In this document: in pieces, positions 32,438 to 45,987 of the stretch | Numbering within the stretch: the stretch's first letter is position 1 | How the letters are laid out: the number at the start of each line of letters is the position of its first letter | Assembly: GCA_027625915.1 (NCBI GenBank) | Contig: JANTQA010000032.1 | Location: 248,001 to 312,000 of the forward strand | Length of the DNA stretch: 64,000 nt | Source of the DNA: Anaeramoeba flamelloides | Taxonomy: Eukaryota; Metamonada; Anaeramoebidae | Direction of reading: 5' to 3' | Position numbers and translations under genes: made by a program | The notes under the pieces: generated by a model | What the model was told of the DNA's origin: nothing | Seen by the model: the letters and a program-made list of their open reading frames with translations, nothing else | Databases searched by the model: none

Positions 32438-35400
32438 TAAAAAAGAAACAAATTGAAATCAGACTATTTTTAAAAAAAATGAATTAGTATTGTTGGTCAC
32501 GATAAAAAATCTCTGAACTTTTATCAATCTTTCTGCCTTTTCAAACCTTCAACCAATTCACAAAACTTTTCAAATACTTTTTAAGGGGGGATGGGTTATA
32601 AAAGTGAAAGGGTATAAAAAGTCATGAGATATACGTAGTAGTGGTTCTCCTTTTAATTAAATGTATTTAACGACTACACTTGTAATTCAATTTTTTGTGT
32701 TTAGTGTCTTTTAGAAAGATTATGTGGCTTTTAAAAAATAAAGAATTTTAGTAAATGTGTTTCTGAAGAAAATAATAGGGTATTTTCTAAAAAAAAGTCT
32801 AAACACCTTATCAAAAAATGAAAAAGAAGGATTGACAATCATAACTTTTGAGAGAAATTCCTTTACAAACAATTTTTAGAACCCAGATATATGGAAGAGA
32901 ATTTTCTCTAATTTCTATTCGGTTTATATGTTAGGTTGTGGATGTTATAAATTTTGTTTTTACCAAACTAAAATTGTCAAACATTGGAGACAATTAAACT
33001 AGTTTAAAGAATTCTAATAATATTATTTCATTCAAATAGGAAAAAATATTGTTTTGTTAAAAAAATATCTGAAAATCACAAATGTTCCTTTTTTTTATCA
33101 TTTTCTTTTTCAGAACTATTAAATCTTTTTCAGTCAATCAGTAATTTTTTCAAATGATTGATATATAGTTAAAGTTGGATTTTTTTAAAAGGAAAAACTC
33201 AAATAAAATTAGTTGATAGTATCAAGCCATTTGATCAAATCATTATTTTTAAATCAATTTAAACAAATTTATCAATAAATTTTTTTATAAAGTCTCCCCA
33301 ACTTTAGTGACCTAACAGACTTTATTAGTAATGATAATTATTTACTTTTTATTTTGTGAGTATTTTAATTTATAAACAATTGTTAAATTTTCAAGAAGTG
33401 GATGATTCATATTTGGTATTTCTTCCAGAATTTATTAAAGAAAAAAAATTTTTTTGTAAAAAAAATTGAATTAAAGTATGTTCGAAAAAATTTAGAATTG
33501 GATTTTATTGTTAAGGGTTAAATGAAAGAATAATTAAATTTGTTAATGATAGACTTTTGAAGTGACTAAATTTTTAACTTCATATTCAGAGAGTGTCTAA
33601 AATACAAACTGTCATTAGAAGTATTATAACTAAATTTATTTTTCTAAAAAAAGAGAAATTTTGGATTGAAATTTAGTTTATATCAATAAGTAGCATTGAA
33701 AAATTAATATTGTTTGAATAATGCAGGAAACCGAAATTAAATAATAAATCTTTGAATAGTAGATAAAATTATAATTCATTTACTTTTCATTAATTAATTA
33801 AATATATTATTGTTAAAGGATTAAGTAATATTTTACAACAAAAATATTCAGATTACAAATAACGAACTGTTATTAATAAAAAAGTTTGATTAAATTTATT
33901 ATTTTTTTTGTTATAATTATTAATTATCATTCTTTTTATTTGTTTAGAAATATTTAAAATTTGTGAAATAAAAGTTAAATCCATTGATAATTGTAAAACA
34001 AAGTATTCATTACACTCAAATAACAGGGTGATATTGGTCATTATTTAAATACAATCCAATTATTAAGTATTTCTTTAGATTGTAGTTAAATTTCTTCTTT
34101 TTTGTAAAGTATTTTGGAGGAATTTTTAATTTGGTCCTTTAGCTGTTTTTATGATATTTTATTAATTAAAAAAGAAAAGAAAAAATGAATTTGAACATTC
34201 TGGGTTTAATAAATAAATCTATTTTTTTCAAGTTTAAAATAATTATTTTAATTTTTTTCAAAATTTGGTATATTTTTAAAACTAGGTTATTCCAAAAGTT
34301 ATTGATTGTAATTTTCTATTATATTTTATAAAAATATAGAGGACAATAAGATTTTTTCTTCTTTGATTAAAATATTTTATTCGAAATTATTTGGAAATAT
34401 GTTGGATTTTGAACTTCTAAATATGAGAAAATGGCATAAGTATTGAAAAACCTAAATTAATTTCATAAAATTTCATTGAAAGTGAATAAGGTGATGATGT
34501 AATAAGATTTTTACTTTTTTTTTTTTCAGTTTCGAGATGGGGTAAATTTTTTTTGAATTTGATTTAAATTTTCAAAAATATTTGTTTTAGTTACTTTACC
34601 CTTAAAAAAGTTTTTCAAGTTTTAACAGTTTAAAAAATAAATATTTTGAAGGAAGAATTTATCAAATTCTAGGAAAAGGTGTATTAAAGTAGTGAAAAAA
34701 ATACCAGAAATGAAAATAAACCCAGACAATAATTTTAATTGTTAACATTAATAAAATTGTATTGTAATTTCATTTATTTATAACCAAATCTTTATTTAAG
34801 AATCAAACTTTTAAAATTATAACTCATCCACTTATTAGGATGATGATTAATGAAATCCCACTTGTTCAAAACACCATTCAATCAATCAAAAAACAATAAT
34901 AAAAATTATCATTTTCCAAACTCGTATAAACCTCTATAAAACTCTATTGTTTTTTTTTTCAAAAAAAAAAAAAAAAGATACATCTACTTAGGCTATCAAA
35001 CAATTACATGAGTATTCTAGAGAAACCCTAATTAATGAACATGAGGTATCTTTACTACTAATCTCATTAAAAAAAAATAGTTATTTATAAAAAGGATTTG
35101 ATTGGAAATAAATGAAATTACACAACAATTTTATTAATATTCACAATTAAAAATCTTATCCCGTATTATTTTTATGTCCCGTATTTTTTTCCCTACTTTA
35201 ATTATTATTTACCTAATTTACATTTTCTTGAAACATTTCAAAAAAAAATGTTACCAATGAGTAATATTGAAATAATTAGAACTGTTCTTTTCTTGAAGAG
35301 ATTTTCTTTTATTTTGTAATCCTCAAAAGTTTGATCAAATATTCTATTTGGCTATACTTAATAAAAACAAGTAAAAAATTTAAACAAAAGAAAATTTCAG

Positions 35401-35729
35401 GCTGTTTCTGATCTAAAATTATTTAAAAATTCAATTCATCAAAAATAAAAAATACAAAAAAATATATTTTCTTTTCATAAAAATAATATAAAAAAGATAA
35501 AATAAAAAAATACATTTAAAAATATTTTCAATAAAAATTACAGTTATTATTAAAAATATTAATGTTAATAAAGCCATTTCTAAAAAAGTAAAAAGAAAAT
35601 AGTTTCTTAAAAAATGGCTCTAGAATTGTTTAAAAGAAGAAATATGACATGGTATGTTACACTTTTTAAAAATCCTTTTTTTTTTTTTTCACCTTTTTAA
35701 AATGGTCTTAATCGAGGCCAAAAAAGAAA
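32438..35729. other. Intergenic region, no gene seen
   Basis: Between two genes on the minus strand. AT-rich throughout. It contains a short segment (33505-33580) shared inverted with 58385-58465. The open frame at 33853-34041 is not convincing. Confidence 0.6.
33505..33580 (+). repeat. Dispersed repeat D, copy 1
   Basis: TTATTGTTAAGGGTTAAATG, AAAGAAT and TTTTGAAGTGACTAAATTT occur in the same order on the opposite strand at 58385-58465. Confidence 0.55.
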
Positions 35730-37004
35730 TTATTTAAAAAATGGCAATAAGTTGAGGAGGATATTTGCAAAAAGTAATAAGAAAACTAATTGTAAAAGAT
35801 TTTTAAATCCAAGAGAAGTGAAAATTGATTTAGTAAATTCACCAATACCAGATCCAATTTTGGACATGATGATTTCAAATGTGTTCCCGGCCTCTTCGAC
35901 AAACACTTCCAATGGCCTCCCAAAAGAGGGTCTATTACTTTGAATTATTTGGTTCATTTCCCAGCATTCGTTGATGAATTTTTCTTTGTCTTGCATCAAT
36001 GTTCGGGGCTTAATTCGGTATTTAATTCGTTCGTAATAAGTTGTCTTCTGATCAAATCCCCCTAAGCACTGTAAATCATATTGTTGTTGAATTAAAACTT
36101 TCCTTTCGTTTAAATTTGAAAATTCAGAAAAATAAAGCGCCAAATAGCAAAACACAAAAAAAAGAAGTGACATTTTGAAAAATTTGTGACTGTTTTCTCT
36201 TGGTTTGAAATTACCAAAGCTTTGGTTGAATTGATGGAAATTATTTTGCTTGTTTGGGAGTTGGAACTGTTGTTGGTAGTCATTGTATGCAGGGCTTAAT
36301 TGATCAGGGTTTTGAATTTCAATTAATTGCCGATAATTTTTGATATTTTCACTTGCAGGCCCGAGAAGTATATTGTGTTGTTCTTTGGTGAGGTTGTGTT
36401 TATGTTCTTGGACGGTGGGTCGTTTATTTTCTTTGCTTGTGTGGTATTTGATTTTGGCAAGAATTAAAAAGAGAACAAAGACAATGAGAAGAACAGAAAT
36501 CAACAAAGTACCATCTTTATTTTTTTTTTCATTTAAATGGATTTGTTCCAGAAATTTTGGATCGATTCTTTCAATTTTACGATCATAATTGTTGAGATTT
36601 CGAGAGTTGACAAAAGGAAAGTGTTTTATTTCTTCATAGTCCTTGGTAAATTGAATTTTCATTTTCTTTTGAGTGTAGTCAGACATCTTGCGAAAATCGT
36701 TTGTTTTGTCGATTATAAGCTTGATTTTGATTTCTTCCTTGAAATCCTGGCATTTTGGATCGTCTTTATTATACAAACAGAAAAATTTCATTTTGTTGTC
36801 AGTTTTCTGTTTTTGCTCTTCTTGAAATTGGTTCAGGTATTCCATTTTTGATTGTTGTGGATAGTGTTCCTTTTCTTTGTGATCACGATCACCACTCATT
36901 TTTCCAATTTCAGATCGAGAGTTGAGGTTTGGATCAGCCAGTCTATAGAATAAGAGAAAAAGAGTCAAAAATGAGGTTATTTGTTGGGAGTTTAGCTTTT
37001 TCAT
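35730..37004 (-). CDS. CLCC1-like three-transmembrane protein of ER / nuclear envelope (424 aa)
   Basis: I chose the second in-frame Met (37004) because it is followed at once by a signal-peptide-like segment (MKKLNSQQITSFLTLFLLFY); the frame also allows an ATG at 37046. Counting from 37004: a soluble region with Cys76 and Cys85, TM1 at ~164-184, a Gln/Asn-rich linker, TM2 at ~275-293, a loop with Cys313 and Cys347, an amphipathic stretch KIGSGIGEFTKSIFTSLG (~382-399), and TM3 at ~402-421 at the very C-terminus. Human CLCC1 has the same order (signal peptide, Cys-containing lumenal region, three TMs, a Cys-containing loop) and a matching HIGKGTGEFIKALMKEI segment just before the last TM. CLCC1 is described as an ER chloride channel and has been linked to the yeast nuclear-pore-assembly proteins Brl1/Brr6. 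Homology here rests on topology and one motif, so it is probable rather than certain. Confidence 0.7.
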   Translation of the reverse strand: MKKLNSQQITSFLTLFLLFYRLADPNLNSRSEIGKMSGDRDHKEKEHYPQQSKMEYLNQFQEEQKQKTDNKMKFFCLYNKDDPKCQDFKEEIKIKLIIDKTNDFRKMSDYTQKKMKIQFTKDYEEIKHFPFVNSRNLNNYDRKIERIDPKFLEQIHLNEKKNKDGTLLISVLLIVFVLFLILAKIKYHTSKENKRPTVQEHKHNLTKEQHNILLGPASENIKNYRQLIEIQNPDQLSPAYNDYQQQFQLPNKQNNFHQFNQSFGNFKPRENSHKFFKMSLLFFVFCYLALYFSEFSNLNERKVLIQQQYDLQCLGGFDQKTTYYERIKYRIKPRTLMQDKEKFINECWEMNQIIQSNRPSFGRPLEVFVEEAGNTFEIIMSKIGSGIGEFTKSIFTSLGFKNLLQLVFLLLFANILLNLLPFFK

Positions 37005-37310
37005 TCCAATATTTGTTACTTTTAAATAAAATAAAATTATTTTCAAAAAATGGTTTTAAAATTTCTTGCAAAAAATTTAATTCTTGATCAGAGATTAAAA
37101 AGAGAGCATTGAAACAATAAAAACATTGGTGAAACAATTCTGTAATACATTTATTATAAAATGAAAATTACAAAACAAGATCAGAAAATAAAATTTTAAT
37201 TTTCTTTTTTTGTACTTTTTTTCGAATGTTTGGTTGTAAGAACTGATAAATTCAGATTTATGTTAAACAATTTTTAGTTCATTTTCACATTTGTAATCTT
37301 CATATAACCA

Positions 37311-37475
37311 CTTTTAAAACAACACAACAAAAAGAATCTTTTGAAGGATCAACTAATTTTATAAAATTTCTTAACATTTAAACCAATAGAATGTTTTATT
37401 CAAAGCTTGAGTAAAAAAAATTTGAAAAAGGAAAATGAAGTGAAAATTTTCAGATATTTATTTGAATTATAAAGT
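37311..37475 (+). repeat. Dispersed repeat C, copy 1
   Basis: Shared core, in order: CTTTTAAAAC, GATCAACTAATTTTATAAAA, TTTATTCAAAGCTTGAGTAA, AAAAGGAAAATGAAGTGAAA, TATTTATTTGAATTAT. The other copies are 40955-41120, 48952-49120 and 57522-57685, all in the same orientation. Confidence 0.7.
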
Positions 37476-40400
37476 AAATTATTTCAAGAAAAATATTATA
37501 AATTATTATGTTTTGTTGACACTCTCATACGATCAACCTTTCAATAAGGAGAATTTGAAAAGTATTTGTAAAAGTTTTTTATTCTTTTGAGTATTATACT
37601 TTTTTCACCCAATTTTAAGAAAGAACTTTATTGTTTTCTGGTTACAACTATCTTAACAAGTAAAAAAAAAGAGGTTGTTAGTAGAAAAGGGGATGGCCTC
37701 TATGTTGATCTCTAGGAACATTGTTATTTGTACAAGAACGAGTTTAAAAAGTGTTCACTGAATTTATTTTCCTTTTTTTCCATCCAAAATTGCAAGTTTT
37801 AAATTGGCATATATCTAACTATTTTTTTGTATAGTACTTTTTAATTGTATTTATTGAAATCCTTTGAAGTGGACAAACAGTTTCAAGTATATAGAAGATT
37901 GAATCATTAAGAAAAAAAAAAAACAGTGGAAATTTTCAAATAATTAAACAAGTCGACAAATTTGCCCATTGTTGAAACTTTTTAATTATATTGGTTATGA
38001 AGAAAAAAGGTCTCTTAAAAGTCCTTAGGTATTGAAGTTTTTAAATCAAAATATCTTAATTACTCTATTTGTGAAAGGTACCAACTTACAATTAATGATA
38101 AAATAAATATATCAAAATTTTCTTTAGCTTTTCCATTACAAACCATGGAAGAATTTCAATAAATCTCCAAAATCCCCAATTCTAAATAGAGAAATTAATA
38201 ATTCAAACTTGTATTAAGTATTAAAAAATTTGAAATTTTAAATGATTAGAAAATCTTTTTTTGGAAAGATAAATGAAAATATGGTTCTATTTATTTTGCA
38301 ACAAATAATATATAAGAGTTGAATATTTTATTTTTTCAATTTTTTTGAATTTTAATTTTTTTAAGGTTTACAATCCATGAAATTTAGAAAAATTTTTATC
38401 TTTTGGTCAATGTAAGGTTATGTTATTTTGGTTCTTATATGATCGTTCTTCAACTTTTTATGGATTTTAATAGTGGTTTAAAAATAGTTTATCATTTTTT
38501 TTTTAGGAAATCTGAATTGAAGGTTTATAAATGAAAAAATAAGTTATTAAAATTATCTTTCTTTTGGCTTGTTAATTGAAATTTTTTTATTTGTTTGATT
38601 TTATATGGAATTTATCAAAATTTTATTCATTTTTAATTTATTTAATAAAAAGAGAAACCAAATATTTAATTAATAACCCACAATTCGAATTAATTTATTA
38701 AATCTCTAACTAATTTATTTAGTTTAAGCACTTAAATTTTCTTTTCATAAAAAAATAATGTTTTTTTTTTGTTTTAAACACAATTAAACTGCTTTTAAAA
38801 GTCTTTTGAACTTGAATATCGATCCGCTCAAAATCAAAATAACATGGTTTGATCCCAAAAAAAAAAATTTTTTTTTTCACTCTTCAAAGGCACTAAACCT
38901 TAAAATCTGTTTTAAATCAAGAAATTTTTTTATGCCAAATACTTGAAATTCATCAAAGAGTAACAAAAAAAATAAAACTAAAATGGTGTGTTTTTTAATA
39001 AATATTTTCTTCTTTAGAAGACCAAGCAATCAAGATCACATCTTCATTGACATTTATTGAAATTACAAATAGAAAAAAAAAAAACAATAAAAGTTTATTT
39101 TAGATGAGATTTTCATATTTTTTATTCTTTTTTAGATTATATAAAATAAGGGGTTACCTTGGATTTTACTTCAATTTATTTTTGTATTATTTCGAAGGAA
39201 TCTTTTTTTTCAAATTTTGTTTTCAAAATTTTTTTTTTCAAATAATATTATCAAACAAATCGAAAAAAACAATACTGTTCCAAAGATTAAAGAAAAAAAA
39301 ATTAAATTGCTTGAAATCTAAAAAAAAAACAGTTTAAAAAAGATTAAATATAAGAAAAAGAATAAAATGTTAAAAAATTGAAATCAATATTCGGAATTAT
39401 TTGGTTTTTGACAATTGGGTTAAAAATAAATTATTATCAAATAAAACCTAGATATTGAATAAATATATTTTTCTATAAAATATTTTAAAAGATATGATAT
39501 TTATCTAAACAAAAACAACAATTAGATGAATTATATCAAAATCGGATTTTTATAATAAATTTTCAGAAAATTCTTTAGAAATAAAAAATAGTTTATACAT
39601 CAAAAATTTTCCAAATAAAAATTTTTACTTAACAAGTTAAAAGAAAACCCAGTAAAATGGAAGTTACAGTGTGAAATATTATAGATAGGATTAATAAATC
39701 AATAATTTTTTCTTATTTTATCTTGATCAATTTTTTAATTAAATTAATTTCCATTTTTTATTTGGTATGTAAATATATAATCCTGGTTTGATTTTTTACC
39801 TGTTATTTTATTTTCATTTTACTGTTTTTAATGAAAAAATTAGTTTTAAAGATTTAATTTCAAATAAACCGGGATATTTTATATTATTAAAATGTATACT
39901 CGTTATATGATTATATGTAATTTTTTATCTGGCTTTGTCTAATTGTAATGGACTTATTAAAAAAAATTGTTTAAGGGGAAAGAATTGATAGACATGAAAA
40001 ATATATTTTTTATTCGTATTTTAGAACTTTTTAACAAAAATTATTTATGGGGTGAGTAAATGAATGATATTATTTTAATTAAGGTTAATTTTTAAATGGG
40101 TGATAAGTTTTATACAAATCATTGTATTATATACATTATATGAGTATAAGACAAATTTCAAAATTAGGGACATTTTTTTTTATTATTATTTTTTTCTTTT
40201 TTCTTTTGTTTTTCAAAAAATAAAATGATTTCACTATATTTTTATTTAGTACACTATATTGGTTATTATCTCGAAAAACTTTTAGTAAAATACATTATTA
40301 TTCAAAAAAAAATAAATAAAGAAATTTTTTTATGATAAAAAATCTGCCCTAATTTTTGAAATTTAGTTTATGTTAACAATTTATATTGAGAATAAATTTT

Positions 40401-40954
40401 TGAATTTTTCTGAAAATTACAAATACTATAAAAAAGACCTCATTATGATTTATTGAGAATCTGTCGTTTTAGATTTAGTAAAAGGGTGATTTTTTGTGAT
40501 CTATTTCTGTTTAAAAAAAAAAATTAATAGTTAAGATAACAAGAGAAATTTTCTATTATGATTCAACAATTTTAAATAAATTAGATTTCCTCATAACAAA
40601 TATAATTCATCCAAGTTTAGGATTTTTTGTTTTATTTCCGTATTTTTTTCTAATTTTTCTTAATAGTTATCAATGTGGTGATCTTTTCATAATATTACTT
40701 TTCATTGTATATCTATTTCATTGGGAAAATTACTTTCTTTTTCTTTTTACTTTTCTTGAGATATATTCATAATCGAAATTTGTAAAAGATTTAAAAAAAT
40801 TCAAGAAGTTGGCAAATAAAGTGGTTAATTTTCAATTTGTGAGATAAATGAATAATCTAACTAAATCTAATATGATTAAAGATGCTGATAAATACAAAAA
40901 AATGTTTAAAAATTTTTTAGTTGAGTTTTTATTTTTGGTAAATTTTTTGACTCT

Positions 40955-41120
40955 GCTTTTAAAACAACTCTAGAGAATTTAGATTTTGAAGGCCAGCTAA
41001 TTTTACAAATTTCCATAAAACATAAAACCAAAAAAAGCTTTATTCAAAGCTTGATAAAAAATTTTCAAAAGGAAAATCAAGTAAAAATAATCAAACTTTT
41101 ATTTGAATTTATTGGTCTTA
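40955..41120 (+). repeat. Dispersed repeat C, copy 2
   Basis: Best match to copy 1: CTTTTAAAACAACTC, GCTAATTTTACAAA, TTTATTCAAAGCTTGATAAA, AAAAGGAAAATCAAGTAAAA, TTTTATTTGAATTTATTGG. Confidence 0.7.
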
Positions 41121-42074
41121 AAACAACATTATCCAAAAAAACAATGTTCAGAGAATAAAACACATGTTTCAAATCAAATCCATTCTTTTTTTTTCTTCTT
41201 GTTCCGTAAAATTCCTTAATTTAATATTATTAGTTTACATATAGTATATCAAAGTGTAAATAAATTGAGTAAGATAAAATTTTTTGATGTATTTAAAATT
41301 TTAAAATAATGAATTAAATTTCTTACATCTTTTTGTAATTTTTACTGTTTTTTTCAAAGAATTTTTTTTAATAAAGAAATTTAGCTGATATTTGCATCTA
41401 TTTTTTGCGAGAAATTTTAAAATTTGATCATTAATTTGTAGAAAACTCTTATTTTCCAATTAAAAAATGAAAATTTTTGGTTCACACTCGAAAATATTTT
41501 TCTAGTTTATAAGTCAAAGTAAAAACTAAAGATCTTGACAACCTCGTTTAGAAATGATATTTTTAGACAATAAATTAAACTTCCTGAGTTAAATCTAATA
41601 CAAAATTTTTACTCGAGTAAAATGATTGTAGCATCATCAATAATTACTATTCATTTTGGAAATTGAAATCAAAATTTTCATTTATTAATGGGAAAATAGC
41701 AGTATTTTTTTCATAATCGGACTCTAAGAAACCAGTGTAATATTTACTTAGGGTTTAGTGTAGGTTTCTTTGATCATTTAACATCTATCCCAAATCCAAA
41801 ATAAGAACCACTATTTTTAATTCCAAAAAATTTAAAACCAAGTTTGGGTTGGTTCTTTTCAGAACAATTCTGGTTGAAGAACAAAAAAACTGAAATTTGA
41901 AATAGTGAAGCTTGAAAAATATAAAACCAATGATGTTAACAGTGTACAAATAATAGACATCAAATAAAACACAAGATTTGTTACCAAAAAAAAAAAAAAA
42001 CAATTATTCATTTTTACCTCAAATAACCTTTCTCAAACTTTTTTTTTGCTTTTCTTAATTAAAAAACTCTCTTT

Positions 42075-42604
42075 ATGAATGATCCACTTGAACTACTGAG
42101 ATACTATTTACAACACAGGTTAGAAATAACAGAACAAGGCCACTATCTTGTTTTTGGGAATAAAACATTCCCTAAAGATTTACCAACAAAACTACAGCAA
42201 AGTGGTCAATCAAAGCAATATACGCTTGGTTGCTTATGGTTTTTTATGAAGCACAAAGACATAAGTGTTGGTGAGTATTTAGGTTTGTGCCGAAACAAGG
42301 ACATTTCCCGTGTGGGCTACGTTGATAGGGGATCAGTTGCAAAGTTTTTTCAGAACCCGAGCACGATTGAGTTCCTTCCAAATACACGAAACCAACAATT
42401 AGATTCCAGAAAACGTATTTATGATCCAAATAACCAAACAAATAATTTGAATTCAAATTACCAATCTTCTTATTCTTTAGGTACCAATAATCTTCAAAAT
42501 AAAAACCAACAAATGAGAAATTCAAAAAATTTAATTCAAAACAACTCAAACCGTAATTACCAATCTGGCTATATTAACAATTCAGTTACAAACAAAAATG
42601 TAAG

Positions 42605-42640
<36 letters not shown>

Positions 42641-44018
42641 GGTTCCTTTTGACGATTAACCGAACACGAACAAAAACGGTGACAAATAAAAATTCACACC
42701 ATGTTCAAAAATAAACAAAATTAAATTTTTTTTTCTTTTTCTTTTTTATTTTACTTTATTTTTTCATGAATTCCAAAATTATTTTAGGAAGATCATTTAT
42801 TAAAAAAAAGAAGAACAAACAAGATCGATGAAAATGGAAAAATAAATTATCCCAAAACAAATTTAGATTCTATTCCATTAGAAGTGTCTGTCACAGATCG
42901 AATTATCATGAAAGAAAAGCATTTCCAAACAAGACAATCATTTTTAATCTCCCAAACAAAAGATTTTTCCAATGTCATCGACATCTATCAAAGCATTTCA
43001 AAAAAAGAAGTTGAGCAAAGCAAACAGCAGTACCAAGAAAATGACAGAAGGCATAGTAGAAACCACTCAGACAACAACCAATTTTGGGTCGAAAGGTTTG
43101 GTGCTGATGATATTGAACAATTTCAAATTAATACCAAAGGTTCTTTTTATTCAGAAACCGCAAAGGATTCCCACCAAACAGAAAAAAGACAACCAAGATC
43201 GTCAAGCCGCTATGATCAAAACCCAAAATACTTTAATAAAAAAAAAAAGCCTAATAGTAAGTCAATGATTAAAAAAAAAAAATTTTCTTTTTCTTTTTTC
43301 TTATTAATTTTTATTCTTTAAAATTTCACTCTTCGTTTTAATTCTTCCTTTTGATTCTTTGTTTTAATTCTTGATTTTAATTCTTTGTCAACAAATTTCA
43401 AACCTAAAATTTTCTTCTTTCTTCCAACCATTCTTTCTTTCTTTCTTTCTGTCTGTCTGTCTGTCTCTCCTTCTTTTTTTTTCAATCTTTCTTTCAAATA
43501 ACTAAATAAAAAAATTAGAAATACCAATTATTATTGTTCCTTCTGCAGTAACATCTGTACTGACACTCTGGAATGTTAAAGAATTCCTCGAAGATGGTGT
43601 TTTTATTCCATACCAAGAAATCAAAAAAAAAAAATCAAAAAAAGAAAGAAATTTGATTGTGATCAGGAAAATCGGGAACAAACAAATCAAATATGAAATT
43701 GTTGACAACCCAAAATTTATAGCCAGAGAGGACTGGAAAAGAGTCGTTTCAATTTTTGCTCATGGGCAGAAATGGCAGTTTAGAGGGTGGCCAATATCTG
43801 ATCCTGTTGAAATTTTCAATAATTATTGCTCGTTTCACTTTATCCATGGACAAGAGCAAATACATCCAAATTTAAAAAATATGAACGTTAAAGTTGTTGT
43901 CATCTCTAAATTTAAAAGATATCTTGATAAGCAGATTGTATTGGAAATTTGGAAAGAATTAGATGATTTTATTGCTGCAAAAAAACCTCAATTGCTGGAT
44001 TATATTCGAAAAAATTAA
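42075..44018 (+). CDS. CDC73: CDC73/parafibromin-like subunit of the Paf1 complex (497 aa, three exons)
   Basis: Exons 42075-42599, 42788-43256 and 43519-44018; introns of 188 bp (donor GTAAGC, acceptor TTTTAG) and 262 bp (GTAAGT, ATTAG). Exon 1 starts MNDPLELLRYYLQHR and carries the N-terminal domain (FGNKTFPKDLPTK, YTLGCLWFFMKHKDISVGEY), close in order to human parafibromin (VLRQYNI, FGEFSWPKNVKT, YYTLDSILFLLNN). Exon 2 has the middle motif VTDRIIMKEKHFQTRQSFLI (human VTRDIVSRERVWRTRTTIL). Exon 3 is the C-terminal Ras-like domain: PIIIVPSAVTSVLTLWN, DWKRVVSIFAHGQKWQFRGW, then LDKQIVLEIWKELDDF. The protein binds RNA polymerase II with Paf1C in elongation and histone modification. An Asn-rich insert fills residues ~125-175. 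The join leaves no interior stop and the exon lengths (525+469+500) sum to whole codons. Confidence 0.96.
43336..43470 (+). repeat. Tandem TTTTAATTCTT-like units and a (CTTT)n(CTGT)n microsatellite in CDC73 intron 2
   Basis: About four TTTTAATTCTTNN units at 43336-43388 and a CTTT/CTGT tetranucleotide tract at 43431-43469. Together they make the intron strongly pyrimidine-rich upstream of the acceptor at 43518. Confidence 0.8.
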
Positions 44019-45784
44019 TCATTTCGGTTTCTTCTTTGAAAAGCTTTCATACATTTTTGATTTATTCGTCACACAATTTGTAGAGTAATAATCTTAAAAT
44101 ACGAATTAGTTGAATTTAATTATTTTTTAATATAATTTTCTTTATATTAATATTTCTTTATTTTCTTTTCTTTTTTTTTTTATTTTTTTTTTTTTTTTTT
44201 TTTTATTTTATTTTTTTATTCTATTCAAAAATTAAAAATTTCACAAATAATTTTTTCAACATTTTTTTTTTATTTATATATACCAAAATTAAGAATAAAA
44301 TATTTTTTTTATTATTACATTCTTTAATCAATTTAATTAACAATTAAAGTTAATATTTAGTTTTAATATTCTATCTCATAATAAAGATCATATATACAGT
44401 AATCCTTTCTGGTTAAAATTATTGATTAAAATGCATAAAATAAATATTCAATGCTAAAATTAAAATATTTTTACACAAATATTAATGAAAAAAATTAGTT
44501 TTATTTGAAACAAAACAGTTGAATTGGATCAAATTTATTGAATTACCATTATTTTTTTATTTTATGTAAATCCTTTAGATACGGAAGTAATGTTTTTTTT
44601 TCAAAATTTTGTCTTACTGCATCTAAACCCAAAATTCGATGAAAATACAGTTTGATTAAAATAGAATTTGATTTAACCCTTGTTTTTCAGTTTGAATTCG
44701 TTAAATTTCAAGAATTTTGATCTGAAAATTGTGAAAAATTGAAATATTTTTATATTTGTATTATTTCTTTGTTTAAAAAATCAAAATAATTTTAAAGATC
44801 AGTTAATTGGGGCAAATTTGATTAATTCTTCTTTAGATTTGAAATGGTTAAGGAAAACAATATTATTATTTAAAAAAAAAAAAATGTTATTGTAAACCCC
44901 ATACACCTCTTTACTTGATAAACATGGCTGTTTTTTTTTTTTTTTTAAAGTATAGTTGAATTCACAAGGCGTAAAAAAACATTTTTAAATATAAAAGGGG
45001 TGTTAAAATATCCTGTTGTGGTATGTTGTATGAAAATTTGTGTTTTTTTTTTAATGTTTTCTTAAACAAAAAAAAAAAAAAAAAAAAAAAAAAATAGAAT
45101 CTGTCTACTGGCTAACAACAAGTTTTCATTGTTTTTTTGAGTGGTTCATTTGTTTTTTTAGAAACTTGAAATTGGAAAAAAATCACAAAGTGTGATTGGC
45201 ATTGGTGAAACCGAGACTAGAAACCTATATTTTGTGGGTGGGTTTAATTATTTAAATGAAATTCCCCTTCAAAAAAAAAAAAAAAAAATGGGTAATTGAC
45301 TTGATTATTTAAGTATTTCGAATTCAAGGTCATTCAACGCCTTTAGAGTTCAAAAATGTAAAGATAATCTTCAAAAAAATACTATTAAAAAAAAATTCTT
45401 ACTTTCTTGTATTATTTTCAAAGTTGAAATGTTTCAGATCCTTTCTTTTTTCATCTCAAATCTATTTTGGGCAAATGTTTAATATACAAAAAATATTGAT
45501 TATGTAAATTTTGTTAATCAATTTCAATTTCAATACACGCATATTTGTTTTATTCGGAAAGAAATTAATGGATTGGTGTTCAAGTTTTTATTCGGAATTA
45601 AAATAATTTGGGTTTCTTAGCTGGTGTTTTTTTTTATTGCTTTTTTAAATGTATTGGTCAAATTTTTTCATTCATTTTTTAATATTCAATTAATAAATAA
45701 AATGATTTTTGGGTTTTTTAACTTAATGTAAAATAAAAATAAAATAAAATAAAAAAAGGAACATTTATAAAAGATGTTCCATTG

Positions 45785-45987
45785 TACACAATAAGTTCGA
45801 CTTTTAAGACACAAACTTTCAAGGAAATTTACGATGTAAAAAATTTTTTCAAATTAAAGTACAAACATCAAATTCTAGTTAAAAAATTCGTGTAAAAAAT
45901 AATTCTAAATAATTTTCTTTAATTTGAGATTTTTTTGTGCCTTAAATTCCGTTGAAATAATGTGCCCTAAAAGTGGGGATGCCTGTA
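45785..45987. mobile_element. Foldback MITE family 2, copy B (decayed)
   Basis: CTTTTAAGACACAAACTTTC on the left and inverted TGCCCTAAAAGTGG on the right match copies A and C with more mismatches. TA is kept at the right end (45986-45987). Confidence 0.75.

Larger units (their letters stand above)
37047..42074. other. 5-kb intergenic region between divergent genes
   Basis: No gene seen. Contains two copies of dispersed repeat C (37311-37475 and 40955-41120). 39530-39800 resembles 48340-48620, which suggests that a longer repeat unit underlies both. The open frames at 39104-39337 and 41785-42003 are low-complexity. Confidence 0.6.
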
